In this document: in pieces, positions 10,606 to 18,428 of the stretch
Position numbering within the stretch: the first letter of the stretch is position 1
Layout of the letters: every line of letters begins with the position of its first letter
Assembly (NCBI GenBank): GCA_016234935.1
Contig: JACRNL010000003.1
Location: 1-64,000, forward strand
Direction of reading: 5' to 3'
From: Deltaproteobacteria bacterium
GTDB taxonomy: Bacteria; Desulfobacterota; GWC2-55-46
DNA: 64,000 nt
Program-made: the position numbers and the translations under genes
Notes under the pieces: model-generated
Databases searched by the model: none
Told to the model about the DNA's origin: nothing
What the model saw: the letters and a program-made list of their open reading frames with translations, nothing else

Positions 10606-10667
10606 TGCGTTTTTAGTCCGCTGTTTTAAATGCGTTTTAATGTTTGCCGGATACCATCATACGGTCG

Positions 10668-13016
10668 TTAGAAGACCCTGAAAAATGTCCTTTCAGCCGT
10701 AAACAGCATTTTGGCCTCCGTGCTATCTCTCCCCTCCTGGCTCTGCGTCAGCCGGTAGCTTTGCTCGGCGGTAAGCGACCAGTTCCTCAGCTGATATGCA
10801 AAATTATTGCTGTAGTAGGTGACATGACGGAAGTTGCTGTTAATGTCCGTGTCCCTCATCTCTTTCTTGTAGTACGCCCTCCATGAGAGCCTGCGAAACA
10901 GCATCGCCGAATATTGGGCGCTGTAATCGGTGTCCTTGATGAGATATTCTTGACGTAAGGTGGCGACGTTTTGCGTTGATGTGTTGTATAAAACCAAGAG
11001 GTTGCCGCTAAAGACCTTGCGTGCATAGCGCAGGCCGACCTTTTGATTGCTTTCATCACGGAATGTGAACCGATAGGTCTCGTGTTTAGAGGAATAATCG
11101 AAAGTAGAGGAGAATGTCCCTCTGAAAATAGTGCGTCCGTATGCAATCGTAGCGTGTTTTTTGTTAATGTCAATAACGTTGCCGCTAAAGTTCAGGCTGA
11201 CTACTCGATTGAATTCATCAGCAGTGTATGTGGCGTTTTCGACGCTGTGCGAAGAGGAATAATCGAAAGAAGTGGAAAGAGTTCCATCGAAGACCTTGCG
11301 TCCGTATCCAACTGCGGCGCTCTTTGCGTTAGTGGCGATAACGATGCCGCGGGTGGTGGAATTGCTGACACCGTAGGTGAGTGCGGATGTGAAGCTCCCG
11401 CTTAAAAGGGGGCGTTTATATCCTAATGAAAAGTTTTTCGATGATTTTTTCGATATGCCGTTGATTGAGTCGAATTTGCTTGAATTTGCCATGGTGTAGC
11501 CTAAACTGGTGTATCTGAAGTAATTGGAGTTTGCGGTTAGATTGTAACTTTTGGTGCTGGTGTCGTACAGCCTGTTCCATGATTTGTTGAAAGCCTTTGT
11601 GTAGCTGGACGACACCGCCGCGTATTTTCTGCCAGCCTTGTTGAAACCGCTTAAGTTGTAGCTTTTCGAGCTGCTGTTTTTATGGTCGGCGCTGTTTTCC
11701 ACGCGCCTGAATTTGGCCGATGTGTCAAAGCCGGCGTATTTTGTGACATCTATGTTGTTCATCGCAACGCCTGCGTCCTGTGTCAATCCTTTCCCTGATG
11801 AGGGCGGCAGGGTGTAGCTTTCTTTCGTGTAACCCGCGCCGTAATGGCCTGACAGCTTGACCCACCTCAAGGGCCTGCTGTAGTTTAAGGCGGTCAAGCT
11901 CTTGAAGATGGAATGGTTGTCAAGATTGACCGCTGGTGTGTTAGAGTTCGTAGTTCTGTTGTCGATTGTGATATGTTGGCTTAAAAACCAATGGGTGGTG
12001 AGGGCGAGACGCACATCGGCTTTCGACGCAAGATTGTTGTTTTTTGTTCTTGATGTCTGACTATCCGCCCTCGAATTGTCCACATTCAGGCTTATGTTTG
12101 AGCTGAACGCCCTGCCGATGTTATAGATGAGGGAACCGGTGTAGGTATTGCCTTCATTTGTGTTGCCGCCGTTTTTGTTGCTGAAGAAGTTGTATTGGTG
12201 CGTTTGCGCGAATTCATCGCTCGGCTTGGAATTTAGCAAGAGGCTTATGCCTTGCAAGGTTGAATTCTGCACGGTTGAATTTGTGCTGGTTGCCGTGCCC
12301 CTTGCTTCACTTTTAGTAATGCCGGCGGTCAGGTCCGTGCCCCGGCCGATCTTGGTTTTGTTGTTGATGTTCAGTGTGTATTGATTTGTCGAATCCCCGG
12401 ATGGGGTGGAGTGCGTATCCTGTTCTTTGAAGTTTAAATAGTTTTTTGTCGGCCCCAGCTCCTTCTCCATGTCCAGGGAGTATCTATTGGTCTTGTTCAG
12501 GATGGTGACAGAATTATTTTCCGCAGTCTCGGCGCTTATCCTTGTGGTTGGAAGGGTACGGAATCTTGCGGACCAGTCCAGGCCGTAGACTTTGCTGGCA
12601 CTCTGATTCTTCGACATGCTGGAGAAGCTCGTGTCCGTGCTCCAGTGAAGCGTTAACGGTATCGCCGAGCGGGGCAGAATGGTGGTGCGCGCGTAGTATC
12701 TCGTGGCCTTCGAATTGGTCGTCGAAGAGTTGGTGTTGTAGTCGTCGAGGTTCCACGTTGCGCCGGCGTCGTATATGATGATGTTTCTGGACAGCAGGTT
12801 GCCTTTCATGTCGAGCGAGTAGGTCTGCTGAAATTTGGTGGATGCGTTCTTCTGGCTGCCGTATGTGGTATCGTAGGTTTCATAAGCGAGGAAGACCCTG
12901 CCCCGGATGGATTTGCGCAGGTACTCGTCTTTTTCATAGCTCAGGGCTTCATTCGGCATAAGCCATGCAGCAGCAAGAAGCGCAGCCATCAACCAAAACT
13001 TCTTATATGGAGACAT
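10668..13016 (-). CDS. Outer-membrane beta-barrel protein (782 aa)
   Basis: The signal peptide (MSPYKKFWLMAALLAAAWLMPNEALS) is followed by about 750 residues of alternating, Ser/Thr/Asn/Tyr-rich strands with short turns, and the chain ends in Phe (TFFRVF) as BAM substrates do. Copies of a motif such as 'YGRKVFDGTLSTSFDYSSSH' and 'YGRTIFRGTFSSTFDYSSKH' show internal repetition of strands. I place the start at ATG 13016; the track start is a TTG three codons earlier. There is no heme motif in the chain. Its place in a run of c-type cytochrome genes suggests the barrel of a porin-cytochrome conduit or a secretion pore for cytochromes. That role is inferred. It does not show recognisable MtrB/PioB signature motifs. 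Confidence 0.85.
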   Translation of the reverse strand: MSPYKKFWLMAALLAAAWLMPNEALSYEKDEYLRKSIRGRVFLAYETYDTTYGSQKNASTKFQQTYSLDMKGNLLSRNIIIYDAGATWNLDDYNTNSSTTNSKATRYYARTTILPRSAIPLTLHWSTDTSFSSMSKNQSASKVYGLDWSARFRTLPTTRISAETAENNSVTILNKTNRYSLDMEKELGPTKNYLNFKEQDTHSTPSGDSTNQYTLNINNKTKIGRGTDLTAGITKSEARGTATSTNSTVQNSTLQGISLLLNSKPSDEFAQTHQYNFFSNKNGGNTNEGNTYTGSLIYNIGRAFSSNISLNVDNSRADSQTSRTKNNNLASKADVRLALTTHWFLSQHITIDNRTTNSNTPAVNLDNHSIFKSLTALNYSRPLRWVKLSGHYGAGYTKESYTLPPSSGKGLTQDAGVAMNNIDVTKYAGFDTSAKFRRVENSADHKNSSSKSYNLSGFNKAGRKYAAVSSSYTKAFNKSWNRLYDTSTKSYNLTANSNYFRYTSLGYTMANSSKFDSINGISKKSSKNFSLGYKRPLLSGSFTSALTYGVSNSTTRGIVIATNAKSAAVGYGRKVFDGTLSTSFDYSSSHSVENATYTADEFNRVVSLNFSGNVIDINKKHATIAYGRTIFRGTFSSTFDYSSKHETYRFTFRDESNQKVGLRYARKVFSGNLLVLYNTSTQNVATLRQEYLIKDTDYSAQYSAMLFRRLSWRAYYKKEMRDTDINSNFRHVTYYSNNFAYQLRNWSLTAEQSYRLTQSQEGRDSTEAKMLFTAERTFFRVF

Positions 13017-13433
13017 AATGGCCAAGCGCCTTCCTATAGCGTCCGGGTGTGATTACGGATGAACCGCATAAGCTTTGGGCAAGGCCGAACACGTTAAGCC
13101 ATGGTTTTGGCACAGGCGCCAAAGCGCGCCTGTCAGACGGCGGGGCGCTGAGCGCATGGCATATGCGGCGGTATGGAACCACGGATGAATTTTCACTTTA
13201 CCCTGTTCGCATAGCCCGGCGGCAAGCGCCGAGGTACCCTGCCGTAAATTGACAGGTTGCGTCTTTGACCGTTGTGCGAATCTTCAGCTGCGCATTGATT
13301 GGCGATTTGGCGAGGCTGAGGCCACGCACTCTGATTTGCATTGACGCCTCATGCTATCAGGGCGTTTAACGTCAAGGCGACGCCAATATCTAAATATCCC
13401 TGCCTTTAAACGCGCCGTCTTTAAGCGTATCGC
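13017..13433. other. 417-bp gap upstream of the barrel gene, no gene found
   Basis: No convincing ORF. On the minus strand it would be the 5' leader of the barrel gene. It contains hairpin-forming stretches such as TTGACGCC...GGGCGT with an outer TTGACG/CGTCAA arm (about 13341-13376), and a GC-rich block CCGGCGGCAAGCGCC. I looked for the GEMM (c-di-GMP/cGAMP) consensus and did not find its GGGCAAACC and ACGCAAAGCC blocks. The short ORF 13049-13252 has no coding signs. Confidence 0.5.
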
Positions 13434-14246
13434 TCACTTCGACCATGCGCAGCGCAAACCCACGTCGTTGTAAAAACCCTCGGGCGGCGCGGCATTTCTG
13501 AAAGAGGTCCTTACGTAGACCTGCAGGGTGTAATGGCCCATGCCGCCCCATCCGCCGCCTCGCACGACCTTGAGCTTTTCTCCGTAGTCAGTGTCGTTGT
13601 AGTCGTTGCCCGGGTATTGTTTGTACCAGTCCTCGACCCACTCCTGGACGTTTCCGGCCATGTCAACCGCCCCGTAAGGGCTTTTTCCATCCGGCAGAAA
13701 GCCCACCGGTGTGGCGCCGCTGAACTCGCCTATTGTGTTGACTTTTTTGAGATCGAATTCATTGCCCCAGGGGAACTGCCGTCCGTCCGTGCCGCGCGCG
13801 GCCTTTTCCCATTCGGCCTCCGTGGGCAGGCGTTTTTTCTTCCATTTGCAGTAAGCGTCCGCATCATGCCAGTTGACGAATGTCACAGGGTGGTCGGCCA
13901 GCTGCGCCGGATATGACGTGCCAGACCAGTGGGTCGGGGGCTTGTGTCCCGTGGCGTCTACAAATTCCTTGTATTGTCTGTTAGTGACCTCTGTCCTGTC
14001 AATGTAAAATTCCGGCAGGGTGACCTTCCTCTGCGGCCGTTCGTTTGCGAACCACGGCTTCCTGGAGCCATACTGCACGGCCAGAGCTTCCCTGTCCACG
14101 TCGTTGCTGCCCATGAGGAATTCTCCGGCGCTGACCAGCGCCATATCAGGCGGAGGCGAGCCGCATCCGGCAAGCAGGATAAGGGCTATGTAAAATATAA
14201 ATCCCTTCCCCGCGTATATTTTTAATCTTCCGGCGCTTAAAAGCAT
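13434..14246 (-). CDS. FGE-sulfatase (SUMF1)-domain lipoprotein, no catalytic cysteines
   Basis: A 270-residue protein. The signal peptide has a lipobox (ILLAGC, Cys about 28), so it is a lipoprotein. The rest is a formylglycine-generating-enzyme-like fold: GEFLMGSND, FYIDRTEVTNRQYKEFV, RLPTEAEWEKAARG, FPWGNEFD, GAVDMAGNVQEWVEDWY, VVRGGGWGG. The Cys pair that binds copper in true FGE (C-x4-C after RGGS) is missing (GGGWGGMGHY), so formylglycine formation is unlikely. Such domains often act as binding folds. It is the 3' neighbour of a paralogue fused to heme motifs. Envelope partner work is inferred. Confidence 0.88.
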   Translation of the reverse strand: MLLSAGRLKIYAGKGFIFYIALILLAGCGSPPPDMALVSAGEFLMGSNDVDREALAVQYGSRKPWFANERPQRKVTLPEFYIDRTEVTNRQYKEFVDATGHKPPTHWSGTSYPAQLADHPVTFVNWHDADAYCKWKKKRLPTEAEWEKAARGTDGRQFPWGNEFDLKKVNTIGEFSGATPVGFLPDGKSPYGAVDMAGNVQEWVEDWYKQYPGNDYNDTDYGEKLKVVRGGGWGGMGHYTLQVYVRTSFRNAAPPEGFYNDVGLRCAWSK

Positions 14247-14295
14247 AAGGTGTTACCTCCATATGAGTTTCTGCGTATGAAGCCTATCGGTGTGC

Positions 14296-15339
14296 TTAAT
14301 TGTCCTTCGCGCACCTGAAGCCGAAGTTGTTGTTTTTAGTCTGCGCGTTGAAGAATATCTTGTTGTATACGGGCGCGCTTATGCCGCATTTATAGTATGT
14401 GCAGTCGTACCATGAACCGCCGCGCACGACCTTGTATTTTTCGCCGTAGTTCTCGTCAGGGTGCGTGTTGCCGGGATAGGGCTGGAACCAGTCTGCGACC
14501 CATTCCCATGCGTTTCCGGCCATGTCGTAAGCGCCGTAGGGGCTTTTTCCTCCCTCGAAACTTCCTACCGGCATGGTGTGCTCAAGGCCGAGCTGGGGCG
14601 TGTTCCCTTTGTATTTGTCGAACTTGTTGCCCCACGGGAACGTCCTTTTATCCGCGGAGCGCGCGGTCTTTTCCCACTCTGCCTCGGTGGGAAGGCGCCT
14701 GCCCTCCCATTTGCAGAAGGCGTCGGCGTCAGACCATGTCACGAATACCACAGGGTGTTCTTCCATTCCCGGCGGGATATTCCCGCCGATCCAGTGGTCG
14801 GGGGCACGGCGGCCGGTAGCCTCCACGAATGCCTTGTAACGTATGTTGGCGACCTCGTATTTGTCAATGTGGAACGTCTTCGTCGTCCTTTTGTGTTCAG
14901 GCTGGCTCTTCGGCCACCAGTCGTTCGATCCCATGGTAAATTCTCCAGCCGGCACGGCGACCATCTCTTTAAGTTCAGCCACGCTTTTTTTCCGCGCGGC
15001 CTTTTTAAAACCCCGGACGTGTTTCAGCTCCCGCGCCTCGTCGGCGGAGCTGTTTTTTGCCAGCAGATGCGCGGCATTTACGCCGCCGCTTTCATAGCGG
15101 CCGTTCATCTCGACGTATTTATCGCTCAGGCCCGGTCCGTGGCATCCGGCGCAGGTTTCGTCGCGCGTGTAGTCTATGGAATATCTCTTGTCAGGCGTGT
15201 GGCACTCGGCGCATTCAGGCTCGCCCGTGACAGGGTCGTAGTCGCTTTGACGGGCCTGTGCCCTTGCCGGCGAAAGAACGAGCATAAAGGCCGCAACAGG
15301 CATCAGCATGGCCAGGGCGGCGGAAAAAGATTTTTTCAT
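14296..15339 (-). CDS. Diheme cytochrome fused to an FGE-sulfatase domain
   Basis: A 347-residue exported protein. The signal peptide (about residues 1-28, ends SPARAQA) is followed by two heme c sites, CAECH (43-47) and CAGCH (63-67). An FGE-like domain then runs from about residue 130 to the end (GEFTMGSND, RLPTEAEWEKTARS, GAYDMAGNAWEWVADW). Unlike its neighbour it keeps a C-x4-C pair (Cys 313 and 318, RGGSWYDCTYYKC), although one extra residue sits between the W and the first Cys compared with classical FGE. It could be an oxidoreductase that couples hemes to a cysteine/copper site, or a structural cytochrome. Both readings are inference. It is transcribed with the 13434 gene (49 bp gap). 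Confidence 0.85.
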   Translation of the reverse strand: MKKSFSAALAMLMPVAAFMLVLSPARAQARQSDYDPVTGEPECAECHTPDKRYSIDYTRDETCAGCHGPGLSDKYVEMNGRYESGGVNAAHLLAKNSSADEARELKHVRGFKKAARKKSVAELKEMVAVPAGEFTMGSNDWWPKSQPEHKRTTKTFHIDKYEVANIRYKAFVEATGRRAPDHWIGGNIPPGMEEHPVVFVTWSDADAFCKWEGRRLPTEAEWEKTARSADKRTFPWGNKFDKYKGNTPQLGLEHTMPVGSFEGGKSPYGAYDMAGNAWEWVADWFQPYPGNTHPDENYGEKYKVVRGGSWYDCTYYKCGISAPVYNKIFFNAQTKNNNFGFRCAKDN

Positions 15340-15360
15340 GATTTTTTGAACTCTCCTTTT

Positions 15361-15512
15361 CTGTCATCCCCCGCCTCAAACTCGCGAGGGCAGGCCCCGA
15401 ATGTCTTTATCGGGGATATATGTTGCTTCAAAATTAGATTCCTCCCCGAATGTTTTAATCGGGGATTAAAACCTCCCTCGCTTAAAACATGCGAGGGCAG
15501 GCGGGAATGACA
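15361..15512. repeat. Family A palindromic repeats with a GCGAGGGCAGGC hairpin
   Basis: Composite of CTGTCATCCCC..., CCGAATGTCTTTATCGGGGAT, CCGAATGttttaATCGGGGAT and a CTCGCttaaaacatGCGAG hairpin ending GGCGGGAATGACAG. It lies between two cytochrome genes on the minus strand. Confidence 0.85.
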
Positions 15513-15523
15513 GTATAATATTA

Positions 15524-16024
15524 CTACCTGCGGGCGGCCTTGCCTTCACGCTCAAGCTGTCTTACGTAGAAAAGCACGTCCCAGCGCTCTTTTTCGGAGA
15601 GTATCTCCTTCCAGCTCGGCATGAACATGGCATCTCCGCCTATTTCCCTTTTTATCCCGTCAGAGATGGATTTGAAAAGTTCCTCGTCGGTTTTGGACAT
15701 CCTTTTGGTGTCGTTGACGAAATCAGCCGGGTGGGGGGATATGGCCAGTCCCACGGGGCCGTCGCCAAGGCCCTTTTGTCCGTGGCAGAAGTGGCAGTAT
15801 TTGACGTATATGAGCTTGCCGGCCGTCGGATCGCCTTGCTGTTTTTTGATTGCCGGGGCATTTTCCGCGGTCATGGGGGCAGGAACCTCGGCCTTGGGGG
15901 CTTCGGTTTCCTGCTTGCCAGTACATCCCCAGATGGCAACGGCAATAAGGAGCATCACAGGGAAGGCCGCTGTTTGATTAAGCGCCTCACGCAGGATTAT
16001 GGATATATGGTTTTTTCTTTTCAT
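15524..16024 (-). CDS. Monoheme class I cytochrome c lipoprotein
   Basis: A 166-residue protein from ATG 16024; the track start 28 codons earlier lies in repeat DNA. The signal peptide has lipobox AIWGC, so it is probably a lipoprotein. One heme site, CHFCH, follows GKLIYVKY. A Met in AMFMPSW is the likely sixth ligand, as in class I cytochromes c. The fold ends with ERWDVLFYVRQLE, the usual C-terminal helix. It probably passes electrons in the periplasm between inner membrane and the multiheme proteins of the same locus. Confidence 0.88.
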   Translation of the reverse strand: MKRKNHISIILREALNQTAAFPVMLLIAVAIWGCTGKQETEAPKAEVPAPMTAENAPAIKKQQGDPTAGKLIYVKYCHFCHGQKGLGDGPVGLAISPHPADFVNDTKRMSKTDEELFKSISDGIKREIGGDAMFMPSWKEILSEKERWDVLFYVRQLEREGKAARR

Positions 16025-16041
16025 TGTTTCACGCTTATTTC

Positions 16042-16250
16042 TGTCATCCCCGAATGCTTGTATCCCCGATAGAGACATTCGGGGAGGGATATGGTTTGAA
16101 TTTATCAAAACATAAAAACAGATGCTTTGATGCCCCTTCCGGATTCCCGATAAAAGTCCTCGGGAATGACAATTCGGGGATTAAAACATCGTGAATGACA
16201 GTATATAACCCAGCCGGAGCGTGGGAACGATAGCGCGAGGGCAGGGGTTT
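16042..16250. repeat. Family A palindromes and half of a CGTTCCCACG-type repeat
   Basis: Copies of CTGTCATCCCCGAATGctt...CCCCGATAGAgACATTCGGGG and GGATTCCCGATaaaagtcctCGGGAATGACA, then CCGGAGCGTGGGAACGATAG (half of the family B palindrome) just before the PPIase stop codon. Confidence 0.8.
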
Positions 16251-16270
16251 GCGCCCCACCCCTTAGCTTA

Positions 16271-17494
16271 TTATTTGCCCTTGCCTGTTGCGTCTTTCCC
16301 TGCGTCTGGCGCTGTCTTTGGCGATGTTTCGCCGCTTTTGCCAGGCTGCGCGTCTTTTCCCGTAACCGGCGTTTTCATGGGCGCTGTTTTGTTGTCTTTT
16401 TCAGGCTGTGCGTCTTTGTTTGCGTCGCTCATGAGTTCCATAACGTCCTTTGCGACGTACTCTATTTTTGCGGCGTCCCTGAGGCCCTTAAGCCACTCTT
16501 CGCGCAGTTTCTTTTGCTCTTTTTCCTTAAGTTCGCCCTTGAGTTTCGCCTTGTTGATCTCGCTGAATTTCTTCTGAACCGCCGGCTTTATGCCGTCAAG
16601 TTTCAGTATGTGGTAGCCGTAGAGGGTAGACACCGGTTCGCTGACGTCGCCGATCTTCATCGTTGCCGCGGCAAGGTCTATCTCCTCATAGAACTCGCCT
16701 CTGTGCGCCCAGCCCATGTCCCCGCCGGCCTTGGCGTTGGGGTCTTCGGAGTACTTTTTTGCAAGCTCGGCGAAGTTCTTTGGCCGTGTCTTCTTGTCGC
16801 CGCGCGCCATCTTTACGATTTCCTGCGCTTTTTTAAGGGATGCGCTCCACGCTGCGGGTCCGCCGCTTGGATCGGCCTTGATGAGGATGGACCTCAGGTG
16901 TATCTGTTCGGGCAGCTTGAACTTTTCAATGTTTTTAGTATAGTAGTCCTTCAGGTATTTTTCGTTCACGAGCGCGGCCGCGGTCTCTGCGAACTCCGCG
17001 CGCTTTTTCTTCTGCAGCTGTATGCCCATCTGCCTTTTCTTGTAATGTCCCCGCAACTCGCTCATTGTCATCCGGCTGTTTTTAAGGACATCGTCAAGGG
17101 TCTGCCCTTCGGGTAAGCGGTTTTTGAGTTCCGCTATCGCGTCGTCTATCTCCTTTTTGGACGCCTCGATTTTTTCTTTTTCAGCGGCCTTTTGAAAGAG
17201 CGCAGAGTTGACGACTCCTTCGATGGCGGTTCTCTTGATTTTGTCGAGCTTCTCGTGGGACATGGAGCCGTGCATGCTCAGCTGCGGCATGACGTTGGAG
17301 ACGGCGATATCGTAGTTTTCCCTTGTGATTTCCGTTTTGTCAACGCGAATAACCACCTCTTTTGAGGCGTCGGCCACTGCGCCGTTTTTATCAGCCTTTT
17401 GTGCCGGCTCGGCGGCAATGGCATGACCAGCCGTAAGGGCAATCGCGCAGGATACCAAAAGCGCTGTAAAGAAACTTCCGTAAGATTTTTTCAT
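16271..17494 (-). CDS. Periplasmic parvulin-type peptidyl-prolyl isomerase (SurA-like)
   Basis: A 407-residue exported chaperone: signal peptide (1-28, TAGHAIAA), N-terminal SurA-like helical region (about 45-180), one parvulin PPIC domain (about 195-305: QIHLRSILIKAD, FAELAKKYSEDPNAKAGGDMGW, STLYGYHILKL), then a lysine-rich helix and a disordered tail rich in K/P/T/G. The last about 50 residues contain near-repeats (KDAQPEKDNKTAP, KDAQPGKSGETSP). PPIases of this type fold outer-membrane and multiheme proteins. A PPIase gene beside a multiheme cytochrome and an NHL gene is a reported feature of Geobacter filament-cytochrome loci (recalled, not searched), which supports a cytochrome maturation role. 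Confidence 0.9.
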   Translation of the reverse strand: MKKSYGSFFTALLVSCAIALTAGHAIAAEPAQKADKNGAVADASKEVVIRVDKTEITRENYDIAVSNVMPQLSMHGSMSHEKLDKIKRTAIEGVVNSALFQKAAEKEKIEASKKEIDDAIAELKNRLPEGQTLDDVLKNSRMTMSELRGHYKKRQMGIQLQKKKRAEFAETAAALVNEKYLKDYYTKNIEKFKLPEQIHLRSILIKADPSGGPAAWSASLKKAQEIVKMARGDKKTRPKNFAELAKKYSEDPNAKAGGDMGWAHRGEFYEEIDLAAATMKIGDVSEPVSTLYGYHILKLDGIKPAVQKKFSEINKAKLKGELKEKEQKKLREEWLKGLRDAAKIEYVAKDVMELMSDANKDAQPEKDNKTAPMKTPVTGKDAQPGKSGETSPKTAPDAGKDATGKGK

Positions 17495-17639
17495 TTAAGG
17501 GAACCCTCCGCTCTATTATTTCTTTTATTGACGCGAAACCCGCAACTACGCCTCAATAGTTTACAATCCTTGCCTGAAATACGGGTTAGCAACGGATTAA
17601 AAATTTTTAATCGTGCGCCACCGTATGTATTCAGCCGTC

Positions 17640-17852
17640 ATTCCCCGTTTTAGACCTGCGGGGGCAGGCGCCGAGCGCCTTTTTTTCTGTCATCCCCGAG
17701 TGTTTCTATCGGGGATCTAAGCATTTTGAAACGGATATTGGGTTGGTCGAAATTAGATGCTTTGATGCCTCTCCGGATGCTTTGATGCCCCTCCGGATTC
17801 CCGATAAAAGTCCTCCCCCGCTTAATACATGCGAGGGCAGGCGGGAATGACA
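17640..17852. repeat. Family A palindromes with a tandem copy
   Basis: CTGTCATCCCCGAGTGTttctATCGGGGAT, then GATGCCTCTCCGGATGCTTTGATGCCCCTCCGGATTCCCGA with the GATGC...TCCGGAT unit repeated in tandem, closing with CTTaatacATGCGAGGGCAGGCGGGAATGACA. Only repeats are present here. Confidence 0.8.
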
Positions 17853-17862
17853 ATTCAGAGTC

Positions 17863-18163
17863 TTAATTTATTAAATCACAATATAAATCACGCCATTCGG
17901 GATTATTCTTTTCAATCAAAGCAACCTTCCATGCCCTGTTCCATTTCTTAAGCTGTTTTTCCCGTGTGATGGCGCTGGTTACATCCTCCGTAACTTCGAA
18001 ATAAACAAGGTTATGGATGTGGTATTTATTTGTAAAACCGTCTGCCAAATCATTTTTGTGGATGTAAATCCTTCCTGTCAGATCAGACGTAACACCGACA
18101 TACATAAAGTATTCCGTTTCGTTTGCTGGCTAGGATATAGACATAATATTGTTTGTCAGCCAT
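17863..18163 (-). pseudogene. GIY-YIG endonuclease-like gene with a frameshift
   Basis: Reading from ATG 18163 gives MADKQYYVYILASKRNGILY, the GIY-YIG start of small UPF0213/UvrC-like proteins. The continuation VGVTSDLTGRIYIHKND...FTNKYHIHNLVYFE...REKQLKKWNRAWKVALIE is in another frame. The break coincides with a tandem ACATACAT (98-105 of this stretch, i.e. 18098-18105), consistent with a 4-bp duplication. One fewer ACAT would restore an intact protein of about 98 residues. Either the gene is newly dead or this is a sequencing slip. The track ORF 17863-18105 is the downstream half. Confidence 0.8.
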
Positions 18164-18173
18164 ACTTATTTTC

Positions 18174-18295
18174 TGTCATCCCCGAGGACTTCTATCGGGG
18201 ATATGGTTTTGGTTTTATTTTGTCAAATCACAGAACACTGAATTAGATTCCCGATTAAAACCTCGGGAATGACAGTATAATAGAAGCTCGGGAAT
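18174..18295. repeat. Family A palindromes
   Basis: TCTGTCATCCCCGAGGACTTCTATCGGGGATATGG and ATTCCCGATTAAAACCTCGGGAATGACAG, separated by an AT-rich linker. Confidence 0.85.
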
Positions 18296-18332
18296 GATTG
18301 CTATCCATGTTTGGACAGTATGTAAATAATAT

Positions 18333-18367
18333 AAAAGGCGGGCAGATTTCTCTGCCCGCCTTTTTTT
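18333..18367 (-). terminator. Rho-independent terminator after the tetraheme cytochrome gene
   Basis: Perfect stem GGCGGGCAGA/TCTGCCCGCC with a 4-base loop, with T-runs on both strands (AAAA before, TTTTTTT after). It serves the minus-strand cytochrome gene and could work in both directions. Confidence 0.85.
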
Positions 18368-18428
18368 CATCACGAGGCGCGCTCTGATTGACTGTTCAAA
18401 AAAGCCGCTTCCCCGTCTGTTGCGTGTG

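Noticed and set aside
13049-13252. 67-aa ORF in the gap before the barrel gene
   Set aside because: No ribosome site, no homology I can recognise and unlikely composition.
13434-14246. Functional sulfatase-activating enzyme
   Set aside because: The domain matches FGE but both catalytic Cys are missing, and no sulfatase gene is present.
14461-15510. 349-aa plus-strand ORF
   Set aside because: Antisense to the diheme-FGE gene, with Arg/Phe-rich composition typical of a shadow frame and no motif.
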